Shown piece by piece: positions 7,401 to 11,737 of a DNA stretch of 11,737 bases. Each line of letters begins with the position of its first letter. The stretch's first letter is position 1. The DNA lies in NCBI GenBank assembly GCA_016196905.1, contig JACPWV010000177.1:1-11737 (forward strand), given 5' to 3'. Under the pieces are notes generated by a model that saw only the letters and a program-made list of their open reading frames with translations, had not been told where the DNA came from and searched no databases. Both the position numbers and the translations under genes were made by a program. This DNA comes from Chloroflexota bacterium (lineage in GTDB: Bacteria > Chloroflexota > Anaerolineae > UBA7937 > JACPPX01).

Positions 7401-7864
7401 GGGATGAATACACCTGGAAGGGCGAGATCCAGATCGAGAGGGTCCAGCGCAATTTCGCGGTGCCGGAGATGGAATACGCCTCGGGCGTGGATTTCGGGGG
7501 GAACATCGAGCTACTGGGTTTCGATGTGGATCGCCAGGACGCGTTATTGCTGGTCAGCCTGCATTGGCAGGCGCGCCGCGAGATGGAAATGAACTACAGC
7601 TTCTTCGTCCACCTCTTCGATCCGAGCACGGAACGCATCTTGGCCCAATGGGATGGCGTCCCGCGCCAGTATCCCACCTCGCGTTGGGCTCAGGGGGAGG
7701 TGGTCAGCGCCCAGATCGCCCTGGCCACGAAAGGGATAGAAACGGGTAGATATCGCTTGGCCACCGGCATCTACGACCCGCGCACAGGAGTGCGGCTGGC
7801 GGCCCAGGGAGAGAATGTCGATCAAGATCGGGCCCTCTTGATCGAGGATTTACCACTGCCTTAA
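4442..7864 (+). CDS. PTPS-related multi-pass membrane protein with four beta-sandwich modules
   Basis: Residues about 1-400 match the 'PTPS-related' membrane family, which is GT-C-like despite its name: an early Asp in GGDSPFLLVRL (D36), FPVRWMPDAAYGRGYPFFHFYASLPFYLAA (shown here as three short motifs: FPVRW, GRGYPFFHFY, LPFYLAA), YAPFHLVNIYVRG and an LSHN motif. About twelve membrane segments end near 398. Residues 401-540 are extracytoplasmic and include YFRGWRAYMNGQPV, like the C-terminal domain of YfhO proteins. Two more membrane segments (about 543-585) follow. Residues about 622-1125 hold four related beta-sandwich modules with a recurring pattern: hydrophobic strand, acidic turn, T-S-x-W-x-x-x-E/A-x-V, then PPGxYxL. 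The last is closest to the tail of the GT39-like protein. The ATG lies ten bases after the previous stop with weak AGGG, suggesting coupling. I infer surface-glycan or glycoprotein assembly; a hydrolase or flippase role cannot be excluded. Confidence 0.75.
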   Translation: MLKRGGGLLLTLALGAVAAWPLWADPGLINTRAGGDSPFLLVRLQQLVLNLEAGVFPVRWMPDAAYGRGYPFFHFYASLPFYLAAALKLWGLGYLFSLKVTQSLGFIAATASMYLFPRRLGLGSLPAAVGALAYGYAPFHLVNIYVRGDSLGEFYAFIFYPLIFGALLDVARQPSARPVAFLGFSYAALILSHNISALIFTPFVGLYALVLFFKQPRRGVALAVLAGLGLGLALSAWFWMPALAERGEVHIEEATTGYFHFSGHFRGIDLVQTSLLFDYSVNPAGNAFAMGLVQAALALVSLGAVAWGWVRHRQMQASVTALLPVLFLSTFLILPASRPIWESVPLLSFVQFPWRFLSLQAFAASALLAVALQELPSRFAPPSAVIMGGSLLISSLAGLRVDYLAIEAGDITTERLALYEHFTRNIGSTVRQEYLPRGVETRPFTSSLFTTGKLEPIVVEGALSSAHLQDRSAGEQVWELEVDAPTARIAFPLYYFRGWRAYMNGQPVEPWPVEGSGLLGLTLAEGHHEVVLRWGTTPLRAAVELVSALALVAVAGMALRGISFSRRGLAVGALSVGLIVIGGGLAARWTIGNAPSRVDDLSMDFRIKPYLHHNPEGIGFGAARLLSYEYSAEQVAAGASLGVTLRWAKLGWSPLRAEVRLVGPITVVEELTGVEDVLAEENIALGGETTRHRLRVPERTLPGLYFLSVRLFDARGELPPLDGSGTTYLRPIRVIAQRPLKGDEPRLASMGESIVLSAVETLQIDAGHLEIRPTWYTTRPLARDYAVSLRLYDAAGRLVAARDTQPGYGFFPTSVWPVNELVSDRLSLELPAGTPPGEEYRLELVLYKVADLQPIGVARIQDVSLPLFDRVEELSPEHVFSGGLSLLEVEPLQVSWPQGEPVVIQLGWGALAPVRRDFELVLGLKDDRGRSVYQQPVPILDAVPTSRWPAGAFVQKRYSLELPDDLPPGLYHLTLGVREVGQAQVLGDEYTWKGEIQIERVQRNFAVPEMEYASGVDFGGNIELLGFDVDRQDALLLVSLHWQARREMEMNYSFFVHLFDPSTERILAQWDGVPRQYPTSRWAQGEVVSAQIALATKGIETGRYRLATGIYDPRTGVRLAAQGENVDQDRALLIEDLPLP

Positions 7865-7865
7865 A

Positions 7866-8819
7866 CTAGAGCCGGGAAGCCAGGCGCTTGAGCTTGGCCT
7901 CGCGCTCGCGCCAGCTCACCGCGGAGAGGCCCAGCTTCTCGCGCAAACGATCGGCGGGGACGCCGGCCCGGTAATCCCTCAGGGCGGCGGTCATGCGCAG
8001 GTTCTCGAAGGAAACGCCTTGGGCCAGGCCGGCCTCGCGAGCGGCGTCGGCCAAGACGTATTCCAGGTTGCGAGCGGTGCACTCGAAGAGGCGCTCCTTG
8101 GGCGCGTAGCGCTCCTGGTAGCGTCCGAAGAGCGATGGAAAGTTGGGGGGGAGCTGGAGCACGCGCTCCTTTTTTCGTTTGCGGGGATCCTCGTAGCGCA
8201 CATAGAGGGCGGGATTCTGTGGGCTGGAGAGATCCAGGTGGCTTAGGCGGATGCCCAGGCATTCGCTCTTCTTCAGGCCGGTGTGCAGGAGCAGGGTCAC
8301 CAACAGGTGGGGACGCGGATCGGGCTTCTCGGCGCGCTCCATTATCTTTTTAGTCGTCTGCAACAGCCGCTCCACCTGATCATCATAGAGCACCTCGGGC
8401 AGGGGGGAGGAGGCGGGCTCGTGAACCAGGGCGGCGGCGGGATCGGCGGCGATCACTTTTTCCTTGGATAGCCAGCCAAAAAGGACCTTCAAGGTGGTCA
8501 CCCGCCGCGCGTAGGATTTGGGGGCGCAGGGGACGCCCCGGTAGAAGCGGAGGTAGGTCAAGAAATCGACCAGGTCCTGGGTGCCGATCTCGCCGATGGC
8601 TTTGTTCTGGCCCAGGAATTTGGCCAGCAAGCGCAGGTCCCCGGAGAAGGCCTTGATGGTGTTGGGGGAGAAACCCTGGCGGACCATGTGTTCGTGGAAA
8701 GCGCCCATGGCCGCCGCTAGGGAGGATTTGCCGTCGAGGGCCCGGACATCCAACGGCAGAGAGACGAACTGGCCCTTGGCCTCCACCCCGGGGAAGAGCG
8801 GGAGTTGGTCAGCCCTCAC
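7866..8819 (-). CDS. Tyrosine-recombinase homologue, probably catalytically inactive
   Basis: The protein has 317 residues from a GTG with AAGGA seven bases upstream. The frame stays open further 5', but that sequence crosses the promoter and is not protein-like. Residues about 35-132 form the SAM-like core-binding domain (GFSPNTIKAFSGDLRLLAKFL; seen as GFSPNTIKAF and DLRLLAKFL). Residues about 145-315 form the catalytic fold. Aligned by eye to XerC/D, the first Arg is K183 (TGLKKSE for TGLRxSE). HxLRH is E272-N-L-R275-M276, LGH is L296-G-L298, and the Tyr nucleophile position is E307 (WRERE). Only the second Arg, and perhaps a Lys in RKRKKERV (213-220), remain. It probably binds DNA but cannot cleave, as a domesticated accessory or regulatory factor. 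It ends one base from the convergent operon. Recent decay is less likely, since the frame, promoter and ribosome site are intact. Confidence 0.8.
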   Translation of the reverse strand: MRADQLPLFPGVEAKGQFVSLPLDVRALDGKSSLAAAMGAFHEHMVRQGFSPNTIKAFSGDLRLLAKFLGQNKAIGEIGTQDLVDFLTYLRFYRGVPCAPKSYARRVTTLKVLFGWLSKEKVIAADPAAALVHEPASSPLPEVLYDDQVERLLQTTKKIMERAEKPDPRPHLLVTLLLHTGLKKSECLGIRLSHLDLSSPQNPALYVRYEDPRKRKKERVLQLPPNFPSLFGRYQERYAPKERLFECTARNLEYVLADAAREAGLAQGVSFENLRMTAALRDYRAGVPADRLREKLGLSAVSWREREAKLKRLASRL

Positions 8820-8826
8820 AGGAAAG

Positions 8827-8831
8827 TCCTT
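8827..8831 (-). promoter_or_regulatory. Ribosome binding site fixing the recombinase start
   Basis: On the minus strand AAGGA (8831-8827) lies seven bases before GTG (8819-8817). Both fall downstream of the near-consensus promoter, so this GTG is preferred over upstream in-frame starts as far as 9332. Confidence 0.65.
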
Positions 8832-8867
8832 CGCGTAGCCAATTCGCGTAGTTGAAGGTATATCGAC

Positions 8868-8896
8868 ATAATACGACGGATTTGCTTTGTTGTCAA
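8868..8896 (-). promoter_or_regulatory. Near-consensus sigma-A promoter of the recombinase homologue
   Basis: On the minus strand a perfect -35 TTGACA (8896-8891) and TATTAT (8873-8868, five of six) are separated by exactly 17 bp. Transcription would start near 8861, giving a leader of about 40 bases with the ribosome site inside it. It is the best promoter in the window. Confidence 0.8.
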
Positions 8897-8988
8897 GGAG
8901 GGCCAAAACCGAGGGAAGGTGGCTGGGGAAGCAGTGAGCAGGTGATCCGATCCCGATGGGAGGATGCGGTGGCCGCGAGATTTTCGCT

Positions 8989-9031
8989 GAGCGGTGACGA
9001 TCGATCCTTTGAGCGCGGATCCTCACCGCTC
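8989..9031. repeat. Inverted repeat upstream of the recombinase promoter
   Basis: GAGCGGTGA (8989-8997) and TCACCGCTC (9023-9031) are exact reverse complements, 25 bases apart. The similarity extends imperfectly outward (TCGC on both sides) and inward (GATC). Inside are the palindromes GATCGATC (8999-9006) and GGATCC (9017-9022). It sits about 95-135 bases upstream of the recombinase -35. It could be a binding site for the recombinase homologue, a decayed recombination site or part of a mobile-element end. Confidence 0.45.
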
Positions 9032-9436
9032 TCGCGACAGATTCATTAGCGAAGCCGATCCTTGTTCCGCGCTGTTGCACGGAGAATTCTGGGCTCGGGT
9101 CATGCTGCAGGAGGCGCTGGTAGATCGGCTGTGTGACGTGCATGAGCTCGAATAGCCTCCCGGCGATCTCCTCCGCCCGTTGGGGAGTGAAGGCCGACAA
9201 AGGGCGCGACTCGAAAAAGCGAGCCCAGCCGCGATCCCAGCGTTCCAGTTGCAAAGGCCCCAGTGGGCGGCGATGTCCTGGATGTGCTCGTGGAGCCCGA
9301 TCTCCAAGCGGCCGATGCGGCGGATGGCCCACACCTCGTAGTGGACGGCGGGGATTGCTTGCATGAACTGGCGACCGGTTAATCCTTCTAGTAATTTTTT
9401 GCCTAAGTATAGCCAGGTGGTCCTGGTGAACGACAT
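9032..9436 (-). pseudogene. Small unrecognised gene broken by a one-base deletion
   Basis: Two minus-strand frames join into one coherent protein. Frame one runs from ATG 9436 to TGG at 9262-9260 (ends in HIQDIAAHW). The protein-like sequence then continues in the other frame as GPLQLERWDRGWARF and AEEIAGRLFELMHVTQPIYQRLLQ. Adding one G to the four-G run (plus strand CCCC 9258-9261) restores a single frame of about 120 residues, helical and soluble, rich in Trp, Arg and Glu. The coding look fades after about 9080 with no natural stop, so the 3' end may also be damaged; the left boundary given here is arbitrary. No family is recognised. No slippery heptamer is present, so programmed frameshifting is unlikely; a sequencing error is possible. 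No clear ribosome site or promoter was found. Confidence 0.5.
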
Positions 9437-9542
9437 CGAGACGACGAGCCCCAGTGGAGCCTACTCGATGCTTGCTCTAAATTAGCCCAGACGAGGGTTT
9501 TCGCCGTGCCAACGTCATTTTGAGAGAAAGGCACTTGTCAGG

Positions 9543-9596
9543 TTGAGCGATCGGGATCTATCAAGTATAGACAAACGCAATCTTTTGTGCTAGGAT
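9543..9596 (+). promoter_or_regulatory. Two overlapping promoters for the gene at 9692
   Basis: P1 is TTGAGC (9543-9548), a 17-bp spacer and TATAGA (9566-9571). P2 is TAGACA (9568-9573, five of six), a 17-bp spacer and TAGGAT (9591-9596) preceded by TGC, an extended -10. The P1 -10 and P2 -35 share four bases, so the two cannot be occupied together. The start from P2 would be near 9603, leaving a leader of about 90 bases. Confidence 0.5.
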
Positions 9597-9605
9597 GGGC
9601 CAACG

Positions 9606-9634
9606 CAGGACCCCGCGAAGGAGGCCGGGGGCTG
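9606..9634 (+). other. Hairpin in the 5' leader of the gene at 9692
   Basis: CCCCG (9611-9615) pairs with CGGGG (9626-9630), and CAG (9606-9608) with CTG (9632-9634) beyond small internal bulges. Only three T follow, so it is not a good terminator. Lying at the predicted P2 transcript start, it may protect the mRNA 5' end. Confidence 0.3.
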
Positions 9635-9691
9635 TTTAAGTGAGGCGACCTGAGGTGCGAGGTAAGTTAACCATAATTCAGGAGGAGAAAG

Positions 9692-10213
9692 ATGCTCGAA
9701 TCGCGTCGAATGCTATATGTGTTAGGGATTTTGGTTTTGTTAGGTCTCATCGTGGCGGTGTTCGTTCTCACCGCTTCTCCGGCGCCTGTGGAGACACCCA
9801 CCCCGACGCCGACGCTCGGCCCATCTCCATCGCCTACTCCCTCCCCAACCTCCACCCCTTCGCCCACGCCCACCCCGCCACCCGGCGAAGTTCTCGAGGG
9901 CAGATACCTCCGGGAGGTCACTCGGGAGAACGCGCCCGAGGCCCAGAACTACCAACTCGGAACTTGGGGACTGGAGCTGAAGGCGGGGACGTTCACGATC
10001 GCCCATGGGGCGACCTTCATGACCTCGGGGAGTTACATGGCGTCGGCGGAGCAGATCGTGTTTACCAATGATAGAGGGTGCCCGGAGGCCGTGGGGACCT
10101 ACCGATGGACGCTCGTGGGCAACCAACTGACCTTGGTGGTGGTCTCCGATCCCTGTGCCGGGGGCACACGGGCCGACGACCTCACCCTGCTGGCGTGGAC
10201 GAAGCTGGATTAG
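9692..10213 (+). CDS. N-terminally anchored small extracytoplasmic protein with Thr-Pro linker
   Basis: The 173-residue protein starts with ATG and a strong ribosome site, AGGAGG (9680-9685), six bases upstream. A membrane helix (about 8-27) without a lipobox acts as an uncleaved anchor. A Thr/Pro/Ser linker (about 29-65) follows. The C-terminal domain (about 66-173) is beta-rich with only two cysteines, C130 and C155, a likely disulfide. Its pattern GTYRWTLVGNQLTLVVVSDPC followed by ADDLTLLAWTK (GTYRW, LTL, SDPC, W) suggests a small lipocalin-like barrel, known to me only as a recurring hypothetical domain. It is monocistronic: promoters lie directly upstream and a convergent gene follows. 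The linker resembles those at 3293 and 4204, but the anchor is at the opposite end. Function and ligand are unknown. Confidence 0.75.
   Translation: MLESRRMLYVLGILVLLGLIVAVFVLTASPAPVETPTPTPTLGPSPSPTPSPTSTPSPTPTPPPGEVLEGRYLREVTRENAPEAQNYQLGTWGLELKAGTFTIAHGATFMTSGSYMASAEQIVFTNDRGCPEAVGTYRWTLVGNQLTLVVVSDPCAGGTRADDLTLLAWTKLD
9776..9886 (+). repeat. Low-complexity Thr/Ser-Pro linker repeat
   Basis: This stretch encodes residues about 29-65 of the anchored protein, alternating Pro with Thr or Ser, with about a six-base period. Compared with the linker at 4204 it uses more Ser codons. The minus strand is again G-rich. Confidence 0.65.
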
Positions 10214-10230
10214 GTGACTTGGCCGATCCA

Positions 10231-10262
10231 AGGAGATGCCCGGGGACTTGCCGTAATCTCCT
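10231..10262. terminator. Short inverted repeat between convergent genes
   Basis: AGGAGAT (10231-10237) and ATCTCCT (10256-10262) are exact reverse complements around 18 bases. The position between convergent stop codons (10213 and 10268) fits a shared transcription end, but no T-tract is present on either side, so intrinsic termination is doubtful. Confidence 0.3.
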
Positions 10263-10267
10263 CGGGG

Positions 10268-10804
10268 TCATTCCTTAGGCTTGGGCGGCTCTCTCATCCA
10301 GCGCCAGCCGGGCAAAGTGGCCTCCAGGCCGGCGGCCAGCCCGGCCAGCAGGTCGTCCACGGCCAGATTGCGGCGATCCACCACCTGGTTGATCTCATCC
10401 TTGATGAGAGCGTCCAGGATGTGGAAGGCGGAGACGGCGAAGCTGCGGTGGGGCTCGCGGGCAGCGATGATCTCGGCGATGGCCACCCCCAGGATCTCAT
10501 CCACGATGAAGGTCTCGTAGTCCTCGGCCGCGGTAAGCGATCTGGCCAGGTGGACCAGGGCGGCCAAGTTCAAGCCGATGTAGGGCTCGTCGAAGAGTTC
10601 TTCGAGGCGCGCCCTCACCTGCTCCACGCTCACCGGCTCGATGGGTTGCCCCAGCGCCTCCTCGTATCGACGCCGCGCGTCGTTGACCAGGCGGGCCAAG
10701 AGCTCTGCGTGATCAAGGGCAAAGCGGCGCGCTCCTTCGATCATCGCCCGGCCGACTCGGATCTCCCCACTGGGCAAGCTAGGTTGCGATGGCCCGACCG
10801 TCAT
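10268..10804 (-). CDS. Helical cytoplasmic protein of unknown function, coupled to phosphoesterase
   Basis: No family is recognised. The protein has 178 residues, no cysteine, no signal peptide and no membrane segment. It is predicted by eye to be almost entirely helical, from GARRFALDHAELLARLV (about 24-40) through AEIIAAREPHRSFAVSAFHILDAL (about 110-133; shown as AEIIAAREPH and SFAVSAFHIL) to DDLLAGLAAGLEATL (150-164). The C-terminus is basic and proline-rich (REPPKPKE). Its ATG overlaps the stop of the phosphoesterase gene as ATGA, so translation is coupled. This suggests it works with that enzyme or in the same pathway, but nothing in the sequence says how. Base composition matches its neighbour. 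Confidence 0.65.
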   Translation of the reverse strand: MTVGPSQPSLPSGEIRVGRAMIEGARRFALDHAELLARLVNDARRRYEEALGQPIEPVSVEQVRARLEELFDEPYIGLNLAALVHLARSLTAAEDYETFIVDEILGVAIAEIIAAREPHRSFAVSAFHILDALIKDEINQVVDRRNLAVDDLLAGLAAGLEATLPGWRWMREPPKPKE

Positions 10805-11532
10805 GGGGCGGGCACTTTCTCTTCTGGACGAGCGCGCCGTAGGCGCTCCGCCCAGTGTTTTGCACTGGGCATCTTGACATGTCGCATATCGCGAGCGGTG
10901 GCCTCCACATCGTATTCTGCACGCCGGTGTTCGATGGCCCAGCGGTTCCCGTCCCAGTGGGGGATGGCGTAAGCCGCTCGCGGATCGCCATCCAGCGGCG
11001 AGCCGACGCTGCCCACGCAGACCAGGGTGAGCCCGCCCACCCGCCTCACAAACGGGATGTGCACATGGCCAAAGGCCAACACCTCGGCGCCCACGTTCTC
11101 GGTGAGGCGAGTCAACTCACCTAGGGAGGTGTCCGGGCGAATGGGCGTCTCCAAATCGTGCGGGTTTGCGTGGACCACCAAGAGATCGTGGCCGCGGGCG
11201 GGGGAGATCTCGACCTGGAAGGGCAGCGCGGCCAAGTAGTCGAGGTCATCGCGACTTAGCCTCTCTCGCGTCCAGGAGACGATCTCCCGGAGCCGATCGT
11301 TACCCGAAGGGACCGTTGGGGGTTTCACTAGCCAGGCGTCGGTATTGCCTTTGATGACTCGACAGGGAATTGAGCGCAGGCGAGCGATCACCTCGGCCGG
11401 ATGCGGCCCGGCCATGCATAGATCTCCGGCCACGACGAGGTGATCGAAGGGGCCCTGGCGATCGATATCAGCCAACACCGCCTCCAGAGCGACCAGGTTG
11501 CCGTGGATGTCCGATAGAATGGCGATACGCAT
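10801..11532 (-). CDS. YfcE/MJ0936-type metallophosphoesterase
   Basis: This is a calcineurin-like phosphoesterase with a two-metal active site; members hydrolyse phosphodiesters or nucleotides, and some act on unknown substrates. The ordered motifs are complete in the 243-residue protein: SDIHGN (D8, H10), GD (D37), KGNTD (N63, D65), VVHANP (H121) and GHVH (H156, H158). VGSVGSPLDGDPRAAYAI (174-190) is the family's usual closing motif. The C-terminal 50 residues are basic and somewhat longer than YfcE. MRIAILSDIHGN is the standard N-terminus, so the start is secure although no ribosome site is seen. A -10-like GATAAT about 16 bases upstream would give a very short leader. It is cytoplasmic, and the substrate cannot be told from sequence. 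It is first in a two-gene operon with the helical protein downstream. Confidence 0.85.
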   Translation of the reverse strand: MRIAILSDIHGNLVALEAVLADIDRQGPFDHLVVAGDLCMAGPHPAEVIARLRSIPCRVIKGNTDAWLVKPPTVPSGNDRLREIVSWTRERLSRDDLDYLAALPFQVEISPARGHDLLVVHANPHDLETPIRPDTSLGELTRLTENVGAEVLAFGHVHIPFVRRVGGLTLVCVGSVGSPLDGDPRAAYAIPHWDGNRWAIEHRRAEYDVEATARDMRHVKMPSAKHWAERLRRARPEEKVPAP

Positions 11533-11547
11533 TGTATTTTGGCTATG

Positions 11548-11553
11548 ATTATC
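11548..11553 (-). promoter_or_regulatory. Possible -10 of the phosphoesterase operon
   Basis: GATAAT on the minus strand (11553-11548, five of six) lies about 16 bases before the ATG. No good -35 is seen at the expected distance. If used, transcription would begin about 8 bases before the start codon, agreeing with the lack of a ribosome site. Confidence 0.3.
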
Positions 11554-11571
11554 AGCGAGGCTGGGTCGGCC

Positions 11572-11652
11572 CTAGATCGAGGGCAGGTCGATGTCGGAGA
11601 TCAACCCCTTCACGCGCAGCCCTGCTTCGACGCCCAACCCGGGTTGCCTCAC
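11572..11652 (-). CDS. Possible 26-residue ORF or frameshifted gene end
   Basis: A GTG overlapping the previous stop (GTGA) opens 26 codons reading VRQPGLGVEAGLRVKGL then ISDIDLPSI, stop TAG. Third positions are almost all G or C, as in real genes here, and the sequence looks like an ordinary protein end. It may be a tiny coupled gene, or the true C-terminus of the partial gene to its right if a base was lost. It contains the perfect 12-bp palindrome CAACCCGGGTTG (11635-11646), which could instead be a regulatory site. Confidence 0.25.
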   Translation of the reverse strand: MRQPGLGVEAGLRVKGLISDIDLPSI

Positions 11653-11737
11653 ATCATCCTATTGCGTGTATCCCCTAGCGAGAATCGAGGCCCCCCTGTC
11701 GCCTCCGCCGGCGCCAGCTCGAACAGGGCCAAGCGGC
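11649..11737 (-). CDS. 3' end of a gene cut by the window edge
   Basis: The minus-strand frame enters from the right edge and reads RLALFELAPAEATGGPRF then SLGDTRNRMM, stop TGA at 11651-11649. The first half has strong G/C third positions, but after the six-G run (plus strand 11691-11696) codon use becomes poorer. That may mean a frameshift in the run or simply a less constrained tail. Too little remains to name a product. It precedes the phosphoesterase by about 117 bases on the same strand. Confidence 0.35.
   Translation of the reverse strand, partial: RLALFELAPAEATGGPRFSLGDTRNRMM

Noticed and set aside
9252..9265. Programmed -1 frameshift in the small broken gene
   Set aside because: The shift point reads TGG-GGC without a slippery heptamer or an evident downstream stem, so a deletion or sequencing error is simpler.
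8820..9332. N-terminal extension of the recombinase homologue
   Set aside because: The frame is open but crosses a near-consensus promoter and the inverted repeat, and the translated sequence there is not protein-like. A GTG with a good ribosome site lies at 8819.
9640..10071. Plus-strand frame overlapping the anchored protein gene
   Set aside because: It starts upstream of the strong ribosome site and runs in a shifted frame through the linker, giving low-complexity sequence. The 9692 frame has a clear membrane helix and domain.
10214..10972. 252-codon plus-strand frame opposite the helical protein and phosphoesterase
   Set aside because: The phosphoesterase motifs on the minus strand are complete and the overlapping stop/start supports that strand. 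The plus frame has no features.

Overview
The window is GC-rich and looks like the chromosome of a Chloroflexota bacterium (Anaerolineae-like). This is an inference from three surface proteins with long Thr-Pro linkers, a PTPS-related membrane protein and a GT39-like protein carrying the same extracytoplasmic beta-sandwich module, and sigma-A-type promoters. No rRNA, tRNA or CRISPR array is visible, and no species call is possible from sequence alone.

Left, 1-451: non-coding DNA. It holds an operator-like palindrome at the very edge, a G-rich hairpin, a perfect 14-bp inverted repeat, a good promoter (308-337) and a hairpin in the leader. Next, 452-7864: four plus-strand genes, tightly packed after the first. 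They encode a GT39/ArnT-like membrane glycosyltransferase, two tandem paralogous exported proteins (a two-cysteine globular domain, a Thr-Pro linker, a C-terminal membrane anchor), and an 1140-residue PTPS-related membrane protein with about four C-terminal beta-sandwich modules. One such module is also found at the end of the first gene product. I infer a cell-surface glycosylation or glycan-handling cassette in which the two anchored proteins may be substrates or glycan binders.

Middle, 7866-9436, minus strand: a tyrosine-recombinase homologue whose catalytic residues are nearly all replaced, yet it has an intact frame and a near-consensus promoter. Upstream lie an inverted repeat and a small unrecognised gene broken by a one-base deletion. 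The recombinase and the big operon converge with one base between stop codons.

Right, 9543-11737: a plus-strand gene for a small protein with an N-terminal membrane anchor, a Thr-Pro linker and an extracytoplasmic domain, preceded by two overlapping promoters. Then come a minus-strand pair (YfcE-type metallophosphoesterase and a coupled helical protein of unknown function) and the 3' end of another minus-strand gene at the edge.

The two observations I would check first are the catalytically degenerate recombinase with its strong promoter, and the glycosyltransferase/surface-protein cassette.
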